DNA of 64,000 bases from CAZYFH01 sp965249175. GTDB lineage: Bacteria > Acidobacteriota > Vicinamibacteria > Vicinamibacterales > UBA8438. How positions within the stretch are numbered: the stretch's first letter is position 1; every line of letters starts with the position of its first letter. This document shows, one piece after another, positions 16,644-29,190 of this stretch. The notes beneath the pieces were generated by a model. The model saw only the letters and a list, made by a program, of their open reading frames with translations. It was not told where the DNA came from and searched no databases. The stretch is taken from contig OZ252227.1 in the NCBI GenBank assembly GCA_965249175.1, forward strand, positions 3,534,001 to 3,598,000, read 5' to 3'. The translations under genes were made by a program, and so were the position numbers.

Positions 16644-18940
16644 TCAACCCAGACCGATCCGGCGCGCCAAGTCAATAAAACGGGGGTCGTCACGTAGCGG
16701 GGCGAGAAGTGGTAAGACGCGCATCTGGAGCATGTCAGCGTCGCGGCGCGCGTAGCCAACCTCGAGCGCCGCGAACGCGCGCTCCGGATCGCCCAAGGCA
16801 GCGTGCATCGCAGCGACTGTGACGTTGATTCCCTTTCCGCGAGACGCCGCCGCCTCCACCTGCGGGACCAGCGCCCGCGCCTCATCCGTCCGTCCCATCT
16901 TAGCCAGGATAGTCGCCCGCATCGCGGTCAACATTGGTAGCTGGCCCATCAGCGCCTCGTTCGTCTCGAGCGCTGTGAGCGCGTCGTCATACCGTTCGAG
17001 CGCCGCGTGGCCCATCCCGCTGTTGGGATCCAGCTCGAGCATGGCGTGTGCCGGCGCGAATTGCTCGTCGTGTCGGCCGGTGTAGAAGAGCACGTCGGCG
17101 AGGGTGCCGTGGGTCGAGGTCGAAAGCGGGTCGAGCTCGACCGCGCGACGCGCCCGCGTGACCGCCTCGTCTGGTCGGCCACTGAACACCGAGACCATCG
17201 CGCCAACTTGGTGGCCATCCGCTGAATCCGGATCCAGCGCGAGCGCGCGTTCGATCGACTGCTCGGCGCCGATCGGATCCCAGTCGGCGTTGAGCTTGAC
17301 GTAGGCGAGCGCGGCGTGCCCATCCGATAGGCGCTCGTCGAGCTCGAGGGATCTCAACGGCGGCCGCTCGCGCCCGCCGGGTCGCCTCGTCGGGCGGTAG
17401 CGCGCCGAAGGTCGACAGGTCGATCAGCGCCGCGGCCAGCCTGGCGTACGGCGCCGCGAATCCGCGGTCCTGCTCGATCGCCTGCTCGAAGCAGCGCACC
17501 GCCTCTCCGAATCCGTCCAACGTGACCTGACCCAAGTGGAACTGGCCACGCAGATACAGCTGGTAGGCCTTCTCATCTGAAGTGCCGCGGTCGGCGATCC
17601 GCGCCGCCGCCGCGCCGCCGAGCGCCGGCCGGAGGTTGCGCGCGATGGCGGTCGTCACTTCGGTCTGAAGCGCGATGAGATCGCTCGCCGGGCGCGCGTA
17701 GTGCTCCCCCCAGAGCTGCGCGACCGTCACGACATCCGCCAGCTCGGCACCGATCACCAGCGTGTCGCCGCGCTGTGTGACGCGGCCCGTAATCACCGCG
17801 CGCACGCCAAGCGCCTCTCCGATCGCGTGCAGGTCGATCGGCTGCTCTCGATAGGCGAACGCGAGGCTCCGCGGGACCACGGGCAGATTCGGCAAGGTCG
17901 AGAGATCGTTGATGAGGCTCTCGGCGAAGCCGTCGCTGAGATAGGCGTTGTCCGGGTCGCCCCCGACGTTCTCGAACGGCAGCACGACCACCGAGTCGAT
18001 CGTCTCGCCACCGGCCCGCGCGGCCACCGTCGTGCTCGCCTGCGAAGGGGCCCCGGGGACCCGTCCCTCGCCGCTGTCCCGCTGCGCGCGCTTCAGGTCA
18101 CCGCGCAGGTCGGCCGCGCTCTGATGGCGCATGTCGCGGTCCTTCTCGAGCGCCCGTCCAATCACGTGGTCCAGCTCGTCCGACAGCTCGGGATTGACCC
18201 GCGCGGCCGCCGTGGGCAGCCGGTTGAGAATGCCGTCGAAGATCACGGCCGTCGAACGGCCGGTGAACGCCTGCCGTCCGGTGGCCATCTCGTAGAGCAC
18301 CGCGCCGAGCGAGAAGAGATCGGTGCGCTGGTCCACGTCCTCGCCCCGCGCCTGCTCCGGCGACATGTAGGCCACCGTCCCCAGCGTGGTGCCGGCACGG
18401 GTCAAGTGGACGTCGTCCGGTCCTCGTCACCTCGTCCGGCGACGCAATGGCCGGCGCCGCGGCCGACACCTTGGCGAGCCCGAAGTCGAGGATCTTGGCG
18501 TGGCCCCGGGTCGTCACGAAGATGTTGGCCGGCTTGATGTCGCGGTGCACGATGCCCTTCACGTGCGCGGCATCAAGGGCGTCCGCCAACTGCGCCCCGA
18601 GATCGAGCACGCGCTCGGTGCTCAGTGCGCCCCCGCCGATCCGCGACCGCAAGGTCTCACCCTCGAGCAGCTCCATCACCAGGAAGTGGCGGCGGTCATG
18701 CTCACCGATATCGTGAATCGTGCAGATGTTCGGGTGGTTGAGCGCCGAGGCGGCGCGCGCCTCCCGGCGGAACCGGGCGACCGCCTGCTCGTCCTCCGAG
18801 AACGCCTCCGGCAAAAGCTTGAGTGCCACCTGCCGGCCGAGCCGCGTGTCCTCGGCCCGATAGACCTCGCCCATGCCACCCTCGCCGATCTGGGCGGTGA
18901 CTCGATACGAGCCGAGGGTGGTGCCAGGGGCCAGCGCCAT
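16644..18940 (-). pseudogene. Ser/Thr protein kinase with TolB-like and TPR regions, two frameshifts
   Basis: The first frame (ATG 18940) contains an intact kinase N-lobe: GEGGMGEVY loop at 19-27, VALK Lys41, HRDIKPAN at 132-139, DFG at 152-154. Near 18420 the frame breaks; the next frame resumes with RAGTTLGTVAYMSPEQARGE and the kinase C-lobe, then a FlgO/TolB-like region (VVVLPFENVGGDPDNAYLSD) and TPRs. Near 17360 it breaks again, and the third frame carries the remaining TPRs to 16644. Repaired, the protein would be about 765 residues, a normal acidobacterial kinase-TPR protein. It is either recently inactivated or carries two sequencing errors. Confidence 0.85.
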
Positions 18941-19004
18941 GGACTAGCAACCGATCGAGTAATGATACGGGCCTGACGCGTGGTCGTGGAGCCCGACCTA
19001 GCTG

Positions 19005-20300
19005 CTAGCCTCGGCGATCGTGGTTGTGACGGTGGACGCCGGCTTGCTTGCGTCGTGCGTGTCTGCTCGCGCCACCGTCCCCCGGCTCGGCGCCGCGACC
19101 CGCGCTGGCGCGACTGCGACCCACAGGCGCCGGCCGTGATGTCTTGGGGCGGTGCCGTGGGCTGTCAGCCTGGGTCTCGGCGCGCGCGGTGAATCCGGCG
19201 ACGTGCTCACAACGGATCGGCTTCCCGACGAGCCGCTCGATCGCCGCCAGCTGAAGGCGCTCCTCGGGCGCGGCGAGCGAGATTGCGTCGCCGCCGTGAC
19301 CGGCTCGGGCCGTGCGACCGATGCGGTGCACGTAGTCCTCCGGCACATGGGGCAGATCGAAGTTGACCACGTGGCTGATGCCGTCGACATCGAGCCCACG
19401 TGCGGCGATGTCCGTCGCGATGAGGGTGTCGATCTCACCGGTGCGGAAGCTCCTCAGCGCCCGCGTGCGGGCGCTCTGGCTCTTGTTCCCGTGGATCGCA
19501 GCGACACGGCGGCCGGACTTCTCAAGGCGTCGCACGAGTTGATTGGCCCGCGCCTTGGTCCGGGTAAAGACGAGGGTCTGCCCCAAGTCGTCACGCTGCA
19601 GAAGGTTCGCAAGCAGATCCTTCTTGCGGATCATCGCCACCGGATGCACGACCTGCCGGACGGTGCTGACCGGCGTCGCGCGACGGGTCACTTCGACCAG
19701 CACCGGTGCCCGCGTCGTTGCGCGGATGAGACCTTCAATCTCGGCCGGCATGGTGGCCGACAGGAACAGGTTCTGTCGCTTCGCCGGCAGGCAAGCCAGG
19801 ATCCGACGGACATCCGGGAGGAACCCCATATCGAGCATGCGGTCGGCTTCGTCCAGGACGACGACCTCGACGTCGGCGAGCCTTGCCTGGTTGCGACCGA
19901 GGTGGTCGAGGAGCCGGCCCGGGGTGGCGATGAGTAGATCGAGGCCCGCGGCCAGCCGGCGCTTCTGCGGCTCAAGGCCAACGCCTCCGAAAATCACCGC
20001 GCTCCGCAGCCGCAGATGCGCGCCGTACCGCCGGGCCATCTCGTGGATCTGTGCGGCCAGCTCGCGAGTCGGGCTGATGACGAGCGCACGCGGGTGGCGC
20101 GCCGCAGTGCCACCCGCGAGGTGCTGCAGGATCGGCAGCAAAAACGCCGCGGTCTTGCCCGTACCTGTCTGCGCACACGCGATGAGGTCGCGGCCGTCGA
20201 GCACGACCGGGATGGCACGCTCCTGGATCGGTGTGGGGTTGGCATAGCCCGCGACGGCGCGAACAAGCTCCGGGCGCAGGCCCAACTCTGTAAAGTTCAT
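19005..20300 (-). CDS. DEAD-box RNA helicase (RhlE-like)
   Basis: 431 residues. Q motif at MNFTELGLRPELVRAVAGYANPTPIQ (in part), Walker A AQTGTGKT at 43-50, PTRELA, TPGRLL, DEAD at 150-153, SAT at 181-183, then the second RecA domain with TDIAARGLDV and HRIGRTARAGHGG. The ~60-residue tail is basic and rich in Arg/Pro/Ser, as in RhlE/CsdA-type helicases that act on rRNA assembly and mRNA turnover. It lies on the same strand downstream of groEL, separated by two strong hairpins, so it probably has its own promoter. Confidence 0.93.
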   Translation of the reverse strand: MNFTELGLRPELVRAVAGYANPTPIQERAIPVVLDGRDLIACAQTGTGKTAAFLLPILQHLAGGTAARHPRALVISPTRELAAQIHEMARRYGAHLRLRSAVIFGGVGLEPQKRRLAAGLDLLIATPGRLLDHLGRNQARLADVEVVVLDEADRMLDMGFLPDVRRILACLPAKRQNLFLSATMPAEIEGLIRATTRAPVLVEVTRRATPVSTVRQVVHPVAMIRKKDLLANLLQRDDLGQTLVFTRTKARANQLVRRLEKSGRRVAAIHGNKSQSARTRALRSFRTGEIDTLIATDIAARGLDVDGISHVVNFDLPHVPEDYVHRIGRTARAGHGGDAISLAAPEERLQLAAIERLVGKPIRCEHVAGFTARAETQADSPRHRPKTSRPAPVGRSRASAGRGAEPGDGGASRHARRKQAGVHRHNHDRRG

Positions 20301-20484
20301 TCGTCTCCGGAGGCCCGGTCATTCCCGGGCGACACCCGCTGGCTCTGGGGGGGCTTCTCAGCGGGAGACGCGTGCTTAGACTAGACTCAGCCGAGCATCG
20401 TTCCCGCAGACGGTGGGCAGGTACCGCCGAACCGCGCCGTCTTCGGCACGCGCCCGCCCAGCAACCGACGATATTTCAGACGCG

Positions 20485-20541
20485 GTCTCACGCACTCGCT
20501 GCGTGAGAGACCCCTCACGTACGGGGTTCGACTCCCGTACG
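20485..20541. terminator. Two strong hairpins after groEL
   Basis: Just past the groEL stop (minus strand) there is a 7-bp stem GTACGGG/CCCGTAC with an 8-nt loop (20519-20541). Next is a longer stem built on GGTCT...CACGCA / TGCGTG...AGACC with a two-base bulge (about 20485-20513). Neither is followed by a T run on the minus strand, so factor-independent termination is uncertain. They could be 3'-end-protecting structures of the groESL mRNA. Confidence 0.4.
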
Positions 20542-20556
20542 CTCCGACTGCGCCCG

Positions 20557-22209
<1,653 letters not shown>

Positions 22210-22248
22210 GTTCTCGAACTCCAATCACTGACACACGTTGCTCTCTCG

Positions 22249-22548
22249 TCACTCAGATTCGATGACACCGAGCACGTCGTCTTCCCGCATGATGAACAAC
22301 TCGTTGCCGTCGACCGTAATCTCCTGACCGGCATACTTCCCAAACAGCACGGTATCGCCCGCCTTGACGTCGAGCGGAGTCACCGTGCCGTCGTCCTTGA
22401 TCTTGCCTTTGCCGGCGGCGATGACCTTGCCCTGCTGCGGCTTCTCCTTGGCGGTGTCGGGGATGATGATCCCCCCGACCTGCTGCTCGCCTTCCTCGAT
22501 ACGTTCGACGATGATGCGATCGTGGAGCGGTCGTACCTTGACAGCCAT
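22249..22548 (-). CDS. groS: Co-chaperonin GroES (Hsp10)
   Basis: 99 residues, the usual length. MAVKVRPLHDRIIVERIEEG at the start, a mobile loop at about 18-36 (EGEQQVGGIIIPDTAKEKPQ) and a YAGQEITVDGNELFIMREDD end are all typical. A GGGAG ribosome site stands before ATG 22548. It caps the GroEL ring. Its leader is unusual: the heat-shock operator lies about 240 bp upstream, with a 159-bp structured repeat in between. Confidence 0.99.
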   Translation of the reverse strand: MAVKVRPLHDRIIVERIEEGEQQVGGIIIPDTAKEKPQQGKVIAAGKGKIKDDGTVTPLDVKAGDTVLFGKYAGQEITVDGNELFIMREDDVLGVIESE

Positions 22549-22583
22549 AAACTCTAAGCTCCCTGTAAGTGATGAATACGCTT

Positions 22584-22742
22584 AACCCCAGAGCTCACTT
22601 GAGTTGATGCGCCTGGCTTGTGCTGGCCGCCGATGGCCGCGTTGCTTCTCGGTCATTTAGCCCACCAAACTCCCTCGGCGCGCCTTGCCCTCGACGCCCA
22701 GTTCTGCACCATCCGCAATCAACCCAAGTGAGCTCTGGGGTT
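22584..22742 (-). repeat. Structured terminal-inverted repeat, copy A (groES leader)
   Basis: Terminal arms at 22584-22608 and 22718-22742 are 25-bp inverted repeats with one mismatch. Read on the minus strand, the interior contains the family core AAGGCGCGCCGAGGGAG, then a TTTGG/CTAAA hairpin with a GGG loop (22656-22669), then TGACCGAGAAGCAACGC. The same core occurs at 29400-29565 and 56715-56880, but the arm sequences differ. No terminal TA target duplication is clear here, so this is probably the oldest copy. It lies between the groES promoter and the groES start. Confidence 0.8.
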
Positions 22743-22788
22743 TGGGATACGTCCAGCCATCGGCACCTCGATGCTGCCGACGCCTGGA

Positions 22789-22815
22789 GTAGCACTCTCT
22801 GGACTCGACTGCTAA
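22789..22815. promoter_or_regulatory. CIRCE-like HrcA operator of groESL
   Basis: GTAGCACTC (22789-22797), a 9-bp spacer and GACTGCTAA (22807-22815). The CIRCE consensus is TTAGCACTC-N9-GAGTGCTAA, so each arm matches 8 of 9 and the spacer length is exact. It overlaps the minus-strand promoter upstream of groES, where HrcA is known to bind in other bacteria. An hrcA gene is not in this window. Confidence 0.82.
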
Positions 22816-22843
22816 TCTATCCCGCGCGGCGGGTCCGCGTCAA
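22814..22843 (-). promoter_or_regulatory. groESL promoter
   Basis: On the minus strand TTGACG (22838-22843), an 18-bp spacer and TAGATT (22814-22819), with the -10 box touching the CIRCE-like operator. Transcription from about 22807 would give a leader of roughly 258 nt that contains the whole repeat copy A before the GroES start. Confidence 0.6.
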
Positions 22844-22891
22844 ACTCGGCCGCCCACGAGAGCGCCGTCAGCAGCGGGTCCGGCGGGGCCG

Positions 22892-24805
<1,914 letters not shown>

Positions 24806-24883
24806 CCGGAGCTTCCCCTCACTCTCAAGACTATCACGCGTTCACGTCGCGCTGGCGAGTGTCCCGCGGCGGACCCCCGCGGG

Positions 24884-26029
24884 CTACCGCGCGACGGCCA
24901 ACGCGGTCGGACCGGCCTTGCCCAGCCAGGGTCTGCGCTGCACGCCGCCGTCGCGAAGATCGAAGATCAACAGCTCCTTCGACCCGGCCGCACCGACGAA
25001 CGCGTAGCGCCCGGATGGGTCCACCGTCACGGCCTGCGGGAAGGTGCGCACGTCGTCCACCTCGATCTCGTGCAGCGTGCGCGCCGGGGTCTGGGAGACG
25101 TCGAGATGGAAGAGGCGCAGCGAGCCGTCCCCGGCCACAGGCATCACCACTTCTTCCCGGTTCGGTACGGCCCCGATCATGTAGGGCACGGTGTCCAGGA
25201 CGTCGCCCTCGTCGATGACCACCGGCGCGTCGAGGTCCGATGCATCGACCACGGCAAAGTTGCTCGGGTTGACGGAATTGGCCACCACGACGCGCTCGGT
25301 GCCGGAGACGAACGTCACGCCCGAGCTGTCGTCGGACAGCTTCAGCGGCGTTTGGCTGAGACTGCCCGCCACATCCGCCGGATCGAAGAGGTAGAGACCA
25401 GAACCGGCGCCGATCACGGCACCGCGCGTCCCGGCATCGTTGATCGCGAGCCCTTCGACCGCCGGCGCCACCTCGACCTGCTCGACCAGCTCGAGGGCGT
25501 TCAGATCGTAAACGGCGATGCTGCCGTTGGCGCCCGTCCCCCCGAAGAGGCTGACGAACACCCGATTGCGCGGGCGGTCGAGCGCGGCCATGATCGGAAG
25601 GTCAGCCGTGGGAAAGTCGGCCACGACGTGCCTCGTCTCGATGTCGACGATGACGACACTTGAGCCCGCAGCGGGGAGCGCGTCACCGTCGATCCCGATC
25701 CTCGCGCCGACGAACGCCATCACGCCGTTGGACCGCAGGACAATCGCCCGAGCGCCGTCGTCGGTGGTCACGACAGTGAGCGGGCCCTGCTCGCCAGGAG
25801 CGGCGAGGGGCATGCGCTCGATCAGGGCGTCCTCGAACGTGCCCCCAGGTGCCAGCAGGGCATCCGCGTCGAGGAAGGACAGGCTTCCGTTTTGCCAGTC
25901 CGCTGAGATCGCCACCGACGCCGCCGGCGACTCGACCGGAGCCGGGTCCGGACTCGGCGGGGGCTCCTCTGCGGCGCAGGCCATGAACATGAACACGCAC
26001 GCGAGCGGCGTCATCCGTGCTAGTCGCAT
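24884..26029 (-). CDS. Lipoprotein with a beta-propeller (YVTN-like)
   Basis: 381 residues. The N-terminus ends in FMFMACAAEE, a lipobox-like FMAC, so a lipid-anchored protein is likely; a Pro/Ser-rich linker follows. The remainder shows repeating propeller strips (VAISADWQNGSLSFLDAD, VVIVDIETRHVVADFPTAD, RNRVFVSLFGG, GRYAFVGAAGSKELLIFDLR) of the YVTN/surface-layer type. There is no enzyme signature. It is followed on the minus strand by a 78-bp gap to ftsH and is preceded by the PQQ dehydrogenase gene. A carrier or scaffold role is a guess. Confidence 0.8.
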   Translation of the reverse strand: MRLARMTPLACVFMFMACAAEEPPPSPDPAPVESPAASVAISADWQNGSLSFLDADALLAPGGTFEDALIERMPLAAPGEQGPLTVVTTDDGARAIVLRSNGVMAFVGARIGIDGDALPAAGSSVVIVDIETRHVVADFPTADLPIMAALDRPRNRVFVSLFGGTGANGSIAVYDLNALELVEQVEVAPAVEGLAINDAGTRGAVIGAGSGLYLFDPADVAGSLSQTPLKLSDDSSGVTFVSGTERVVVANSVNPSNFAVVDASDLDAPVVIDEGDVLDTVPYMIGAVPNREEVVMPVAGDGSLRLFHLDVSQTPARTLHEIEVDDVRTFPQAVTVDPSGRYAFVGAAGSKELLIFDLRDGGVQRRPWLGKAGPTALAVAR

Positions 26030-26092
26030 CCCATCTCCTCACGCTGCCGCGATCATATGCGCCGAGGGCCGCGATGTGGCGCCAAGCGATGA

Positions 26093-27358
26093 TCACTCCG
26101 CGGGTTCGATCCGCAGAAGGGCCCCGAGCGCATCGTCGCCCATCACCCGCGCCTCGGTGAGGACATACAGCAACCCGTCGGGACCTTGCCGCACGTCGCG
26201 GAACCGTTGCCCGATCTCGGTCAGCAAGGACTCGGGGCGGCCAATGGGCATCCCGTCGTTGAAGACGATCCGCTGGAGCTGCTGCGAGCCGAGCGCACTC
26301 ACGAACAGGTTGCCCTGCCACGCGGGAAACCGGTCGCCCGTGTAAAACGTCATTCCCGACGGACTGATGGCGGGCACCCAGAAGATGAGCGGCATCCTCA
26401 TCCCCGGGCGCCACCACGGGCGATCGGAGACGGGCTGGCCGCTGTACTCGCGCCCGAGCGAGACGAGCGGCCACCCGTAGTTGGCCCCTGGGACGAGAAC
26501 GTTGACCTCGTCGCCCGCGAGTGGACCGATCTCGAGCTCCCACAACTCACCGGTGTCCGGGTGAAAGGCAAGCCCGTAGGCGTTGCGGTGCCCGTAGGTA
26601 TAAACCTCCGGCCGGGCACCCGGATGGCCGACGAAGGGGTTGTCATCGGGCACGCTGCCGTCGTCGCGCAGCCGGAGTACCTTGCCGACGTGGTCCCCGA
26701 GATTCTGCGCGCGCATTCGCACGTTCGGGTCGCCGGTCAGCACCATCGTGTCGCGGTCGGCGACCGTCAGGTAGAGCATCCCGTCCGGCCCGAACGCCAT
26801 CCGGCCGCCGTACGTACCGCCGCCCCCCCTGGCGGCCGGCCTTGCCGGCTCCCAGGCGTCGGCGACGAAGATGTCCTGAACGTCGGAAAGCGCGGTGCCA
26901 TCAAAGCGACCACGTGCGAGCGCCAGTGTTGTCCCCTGCTCCCCCGACTTGGCGTAGGACAGGTAGACCAGGCGATTGTCGGCGAAGTCAGGATGGAGCG
27001 CGACCTCGTTGAGGCCGCCGATGTGGGTGTTGTTGACCTCCGGCACACCGTCGACCGGGCGCGGGTCGAGCCCGTCGTCTCGGACGATGCGCAGGCGACC
27101 CGGGCGCTCGGTTACCAACATGGTACGGCCGTCCGGGAGGAAGGCGAGACTCCAGGGGTGTTCGAGCCCGGTGGCGACCGGGACGACGCGAATCCGCTGT
27201 CGGGCTTGGGTGTCGAGCACGAGCGGCCTGAGCGGCGGCCCAGACGGCGGGTCCTGCGCGGCGGACCAGGAGGCCATGCCGTGGGTCAACACCACCAGCA
27301 GGACGGCCGTGACGAGCGTGGCGGCCCTCTCCGGACGAGCAGGCGGGCGGCGTGGCAC
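26093..27358 (-). CDS. PQQ-dependent aldose/sorbosone-type sugar dehydrogenase (YliI-like)
   Basis: 421 residues with a signal sequence. Six-bladed quinoprotein propeller of the GDH/YliI family: EHPWSLAFLPDGRTMLVTER near residue 65, a GLNEVALHPDFADNRLVYLS blade (His is the usual catalytic base in this segment), a YGGRMAFGPDGMLYLTVADR blade, YTYGHRNAYGLAFHPDTGEL, and a C-terminal PDGLLYVLTEA blade. The enzyme oxidises aldoses in the periplasm with PQQ and Ca2+. The 27361 gene (DUF1080) ends two bases upstream on the same strand, so the two sugar-active genes form an operon. Confidence 0.9.
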   Translation of the reverse strand: MPRRPPARPERAATLVTAVLLVVLTHGMASWSAAQDPPSGPPLRPLVLDTQARQRIRVVPVATGLEHPWSLAFLPDGRTMLVTERPGRLRIVRDDGLDPRPVDGVPEVNNTHIGGLNEVALHPDFADNRLVYLSYAKSGEQGTTLALARGRFDGTALSDVQDIFVADAWEPARPAARGGGGTYGGRMAFGPDGMLYLTVADRDTMVLTGDPNVRMRAQNLGDHVGKVLRLRDDGSVPDDNPFVGHPGARPEVYTYGHRNAYGLAFHPDTGELWELEIGPLAGDEVNVLVPGANYGWPLVSLGREYSGQPVSDRPWWRPGMRMPLIFWVPAISPSGMTFYTGDRFPAWQGNLFVSALGSQQLQRIVFNDGMPIGRPESLLTEIGQRFRDVRQGPDGLLYVLTEARVMGDDALGALLRIEPAE

Positions 27359-27360
27359 GG

Positions 27361-27948
27361 CTAGAGGGGCCTGATCCGCACGTTGCGGAACTTCACGACG
27401 CCGGCGCCGTACTGGAGCGCGATCGGCCCGGCCGCGAACTGCGTGTCCTCCACGTCGACCATCGGCTCACCGTTGAGGGTGACCAGCAGTCGCGAACCGC
27501 GAGCGGTGATCTCGTACGAGTTCCACTTCCCGCCGCTCATGACGACGCTCTGCGGCGAGGCGATGTGGACGATCCCGCCGGTTCGATAGGTCTGATCGGC
27601 GCGCGTATCGTAGATGTTCACCTCGTACGAGTTCCGGTCGGTGACGCTCTGGGCGTCGGCACAGCGGATGAAGATACCGCTGTTCGCCGGCTCGTCCACC
27701 CAGAACTCGAGCGTCAACTCGAAGTCCCGGTAGGAATCCGCGGTCACGAGGAAGCCGCTCCCGCTGTCGGCTTGGACGGCGCCGTCGGCCAGCTCCCAGT
27801 TGGCGTCGCCGATCGCATTCCACCCGGCGAGACTCGAGCCATCGAACAGCGTCGACCATCCGCCCTGGCCAAACGCGCCCGTCGCCGACGGAGCACCGAT
27901 ACCGGCACACACGAGAAGCCCGAGAACGATGACGGCGGTGCGTTTCAT
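27361..27948 (-). CDS. DUF1080 (3-keto-disaccharide hydrolase-like) secreted protein
   Basis: ATG 27948 is chosen for the GGAAGG site just upstream and the signal peptide that follows (MKRTAVIVLGLLVCAGIGAP). 195 residues, one jelly-roll domain of the DUF1080 type: WSTLFDGSSLAGWNAIGDAN, FELTLEFWVDEPANSGIFIR, and a SYEITARGSRLLVTLNGEPM strand. The family contains concanavalin-like hydrolases acting on 3-keto-sugars. The gene ends 2 bp before the PQQ sugar dehydrogenase start region, so an oxidised-sugar pathway in the periplasm is plausible. Confidence 0.87.
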   Translation of the reverse strand: MKRTAVIVLGLLVCAGIGAPSATGAFGQGGWSTLFDGSSLAGWNAIGDANWELADGAVQADSGSGFLVTADSYRDFELTLEFWVDEPANSGIFIRCADAQSVTDRNSYEVNIYDTRADQTYRTGGIVHIASPQSVVMSGGKWNSYEITARGSRLLVTLNGEPMVDVEDTQFAAGPIALQYGAGVVKFRNVRIRPL

Positions 27949-27974
27949 CTGCCTTCCCCCCAGGGTATCAACCA

Positions 27975-29012
27975 TTACCGGGACCCCGCGTCCCGCTCCT
28001 GCACGCGGTGCCCTGCCAGGATGCCTTCCATCCCGTAGTTCCCTTCGTGGCAGGCGTATTCGAAAATCGGCTCCGTGGTCCCGCTGAGCGGCACGAGGAT
28101 CGTCCATGGCTGATCCCACAGCGTCGGGTTCGTCACCGTGACTTCGTAGTGCATCCGGTCCGGTCCGACGCGGGTGAAGCGCTCGACGAGGCTGAGCTCC
28201 CGGCTCACCCCTCTGAGCATCCGCATCGCCAGCGCGCCGGGCGAGTCCACGTTCGCCGCGAAGTTGGTGGTCTCGACGACGAGGGTGTCGCCCTCCCAGT
28301 GCCCGCGCGAGTCCCCGTGCACGTGGCGTATCGCGTCATCGACGTGCGGCCGGTCGTCGAGCGGGATGATCCGGACGTCGTGGATGAGCTCCTGCAAGAT
28401 CGCCACGTGGTCATCGGTCTGGAGAATCTGGTAGTAGCTGTTGTAACCGGCGAGCAGGTTCGGCAGACCGAACGTGATGCACCGCTCGTTGAGCATCCGG
28501 TCTTCCCACGAATCGGCGGGATGGTCGGCGAGATAGGCGCCGCGGGCCGCCACGCGCTCCGCGGCCGCCGGGGTCATGGCCGGCAGCCGTCCGTCTGGAG
28601 GATCGACGAGGAGCGACGTCCGGTTGTCGACGTCGCGCTCGACCAACCACACCTGGCCGTAGTTGCCGGTCGCTTCATCGAACGTGAGGTAGTCGCTGTT
28701 CTCCTCGAGTGCCGCCGCGATGAGCCCGTCGCCGAACACGGCGTCGCCGCCGTCGAGCACGTCCGAGATCTGGGATTTCAGCTCCGCCAGCTCCTCATCG
28801 GTGAGGACTTCCTTCCCCTCGAACGCGACCGGGCGCTCCAGCGGCGTGGCGACGTTGTTCGCCCACATGCCCTGGAGGTCGGGCTGTCCCGAAGGGGTGC
28901 GCGGCACGGACCACTGCCCCTGTTGCTCGGTTTCTGTCTGAGCTGTGGTCGGCCCACCTGACGCGGCGACGACGAGTACCGTCAACGCGATCGCGAGTCC
29001 CGGGCTTTTCAT
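27975..29012 (-). CDS. Secreted conserved protein of unknown function
   Basis: I choose ATG 29012: AGAGGTG precedes it and a signal peptide follows (MKSPGLAIALTVLVVAASGG, cleavage near TTAQ). The 345-residue protein contains RTPSGQPDLQGMWANN near the N-terminus, a hallmark of a secreted family that is abundant in Acidobacteria, and conserved His/Asp-rich strips (PHVDDAIRHVHGDSRGHWEG, and TLVVETTNFAAN after it). I know of no assigned activity. It ends 26 bp before the DUF1080 gene and may lead the same operon. Confidence 0.8.
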   Translation of the reverse strand: MKSPGLAIALTVLVVAASGGPTTAQTETEQQGQWSVPRTPSGQPDLQGMWANNVATPLERPVAFEGKEVLTDEELAELKSQISDVLDGGDAVFGDGLIAAALEENSDYLTFDEATGNYGQVWLVERDVDNRTSLLVDPPDGRLPAMTPAAAERVAARGAYLADHPADSWEDRMLNERCITFGLPNLLAGYNSYYQILQTDDHVAILQELIHDVRIIPLDDRPHVDDAIRHVHGDSRGHWEGDTLVVETTNFAANVDSPGALAMRMLRGVSRELSLVERFTRVGPDRMHYEVTVTNPTLWDQPWTILVPLSGTTEPIFEYACHEGNYGMEGILAGHRVQERDAGSR

Positions 29013-29190
29013 GCGGCACCTCTCTGAGCGTGAACGATGTCGCATGTTATCGCAGATCCCACGTCGCCCGCCCGGCCCGACACGAGTGCCGGCACACCGG
29101 CGGGATCCGGGCCGCAGGCCAGGACGAGGCCGTGTTGACACACCCGCGGCCACAGGCCATGCTTACCCACCGAAATCGCACGGAGGTGTC

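Noticed and set aside
20519..20548. Possible tRNA or tmRNA 3' end
   Set aside because: No matching acceptor 5' strand or anticodon stem within 350 bp, and the T stem pairs only with an 8-nt loop. Kept as hairpins and as a low-interest finding.
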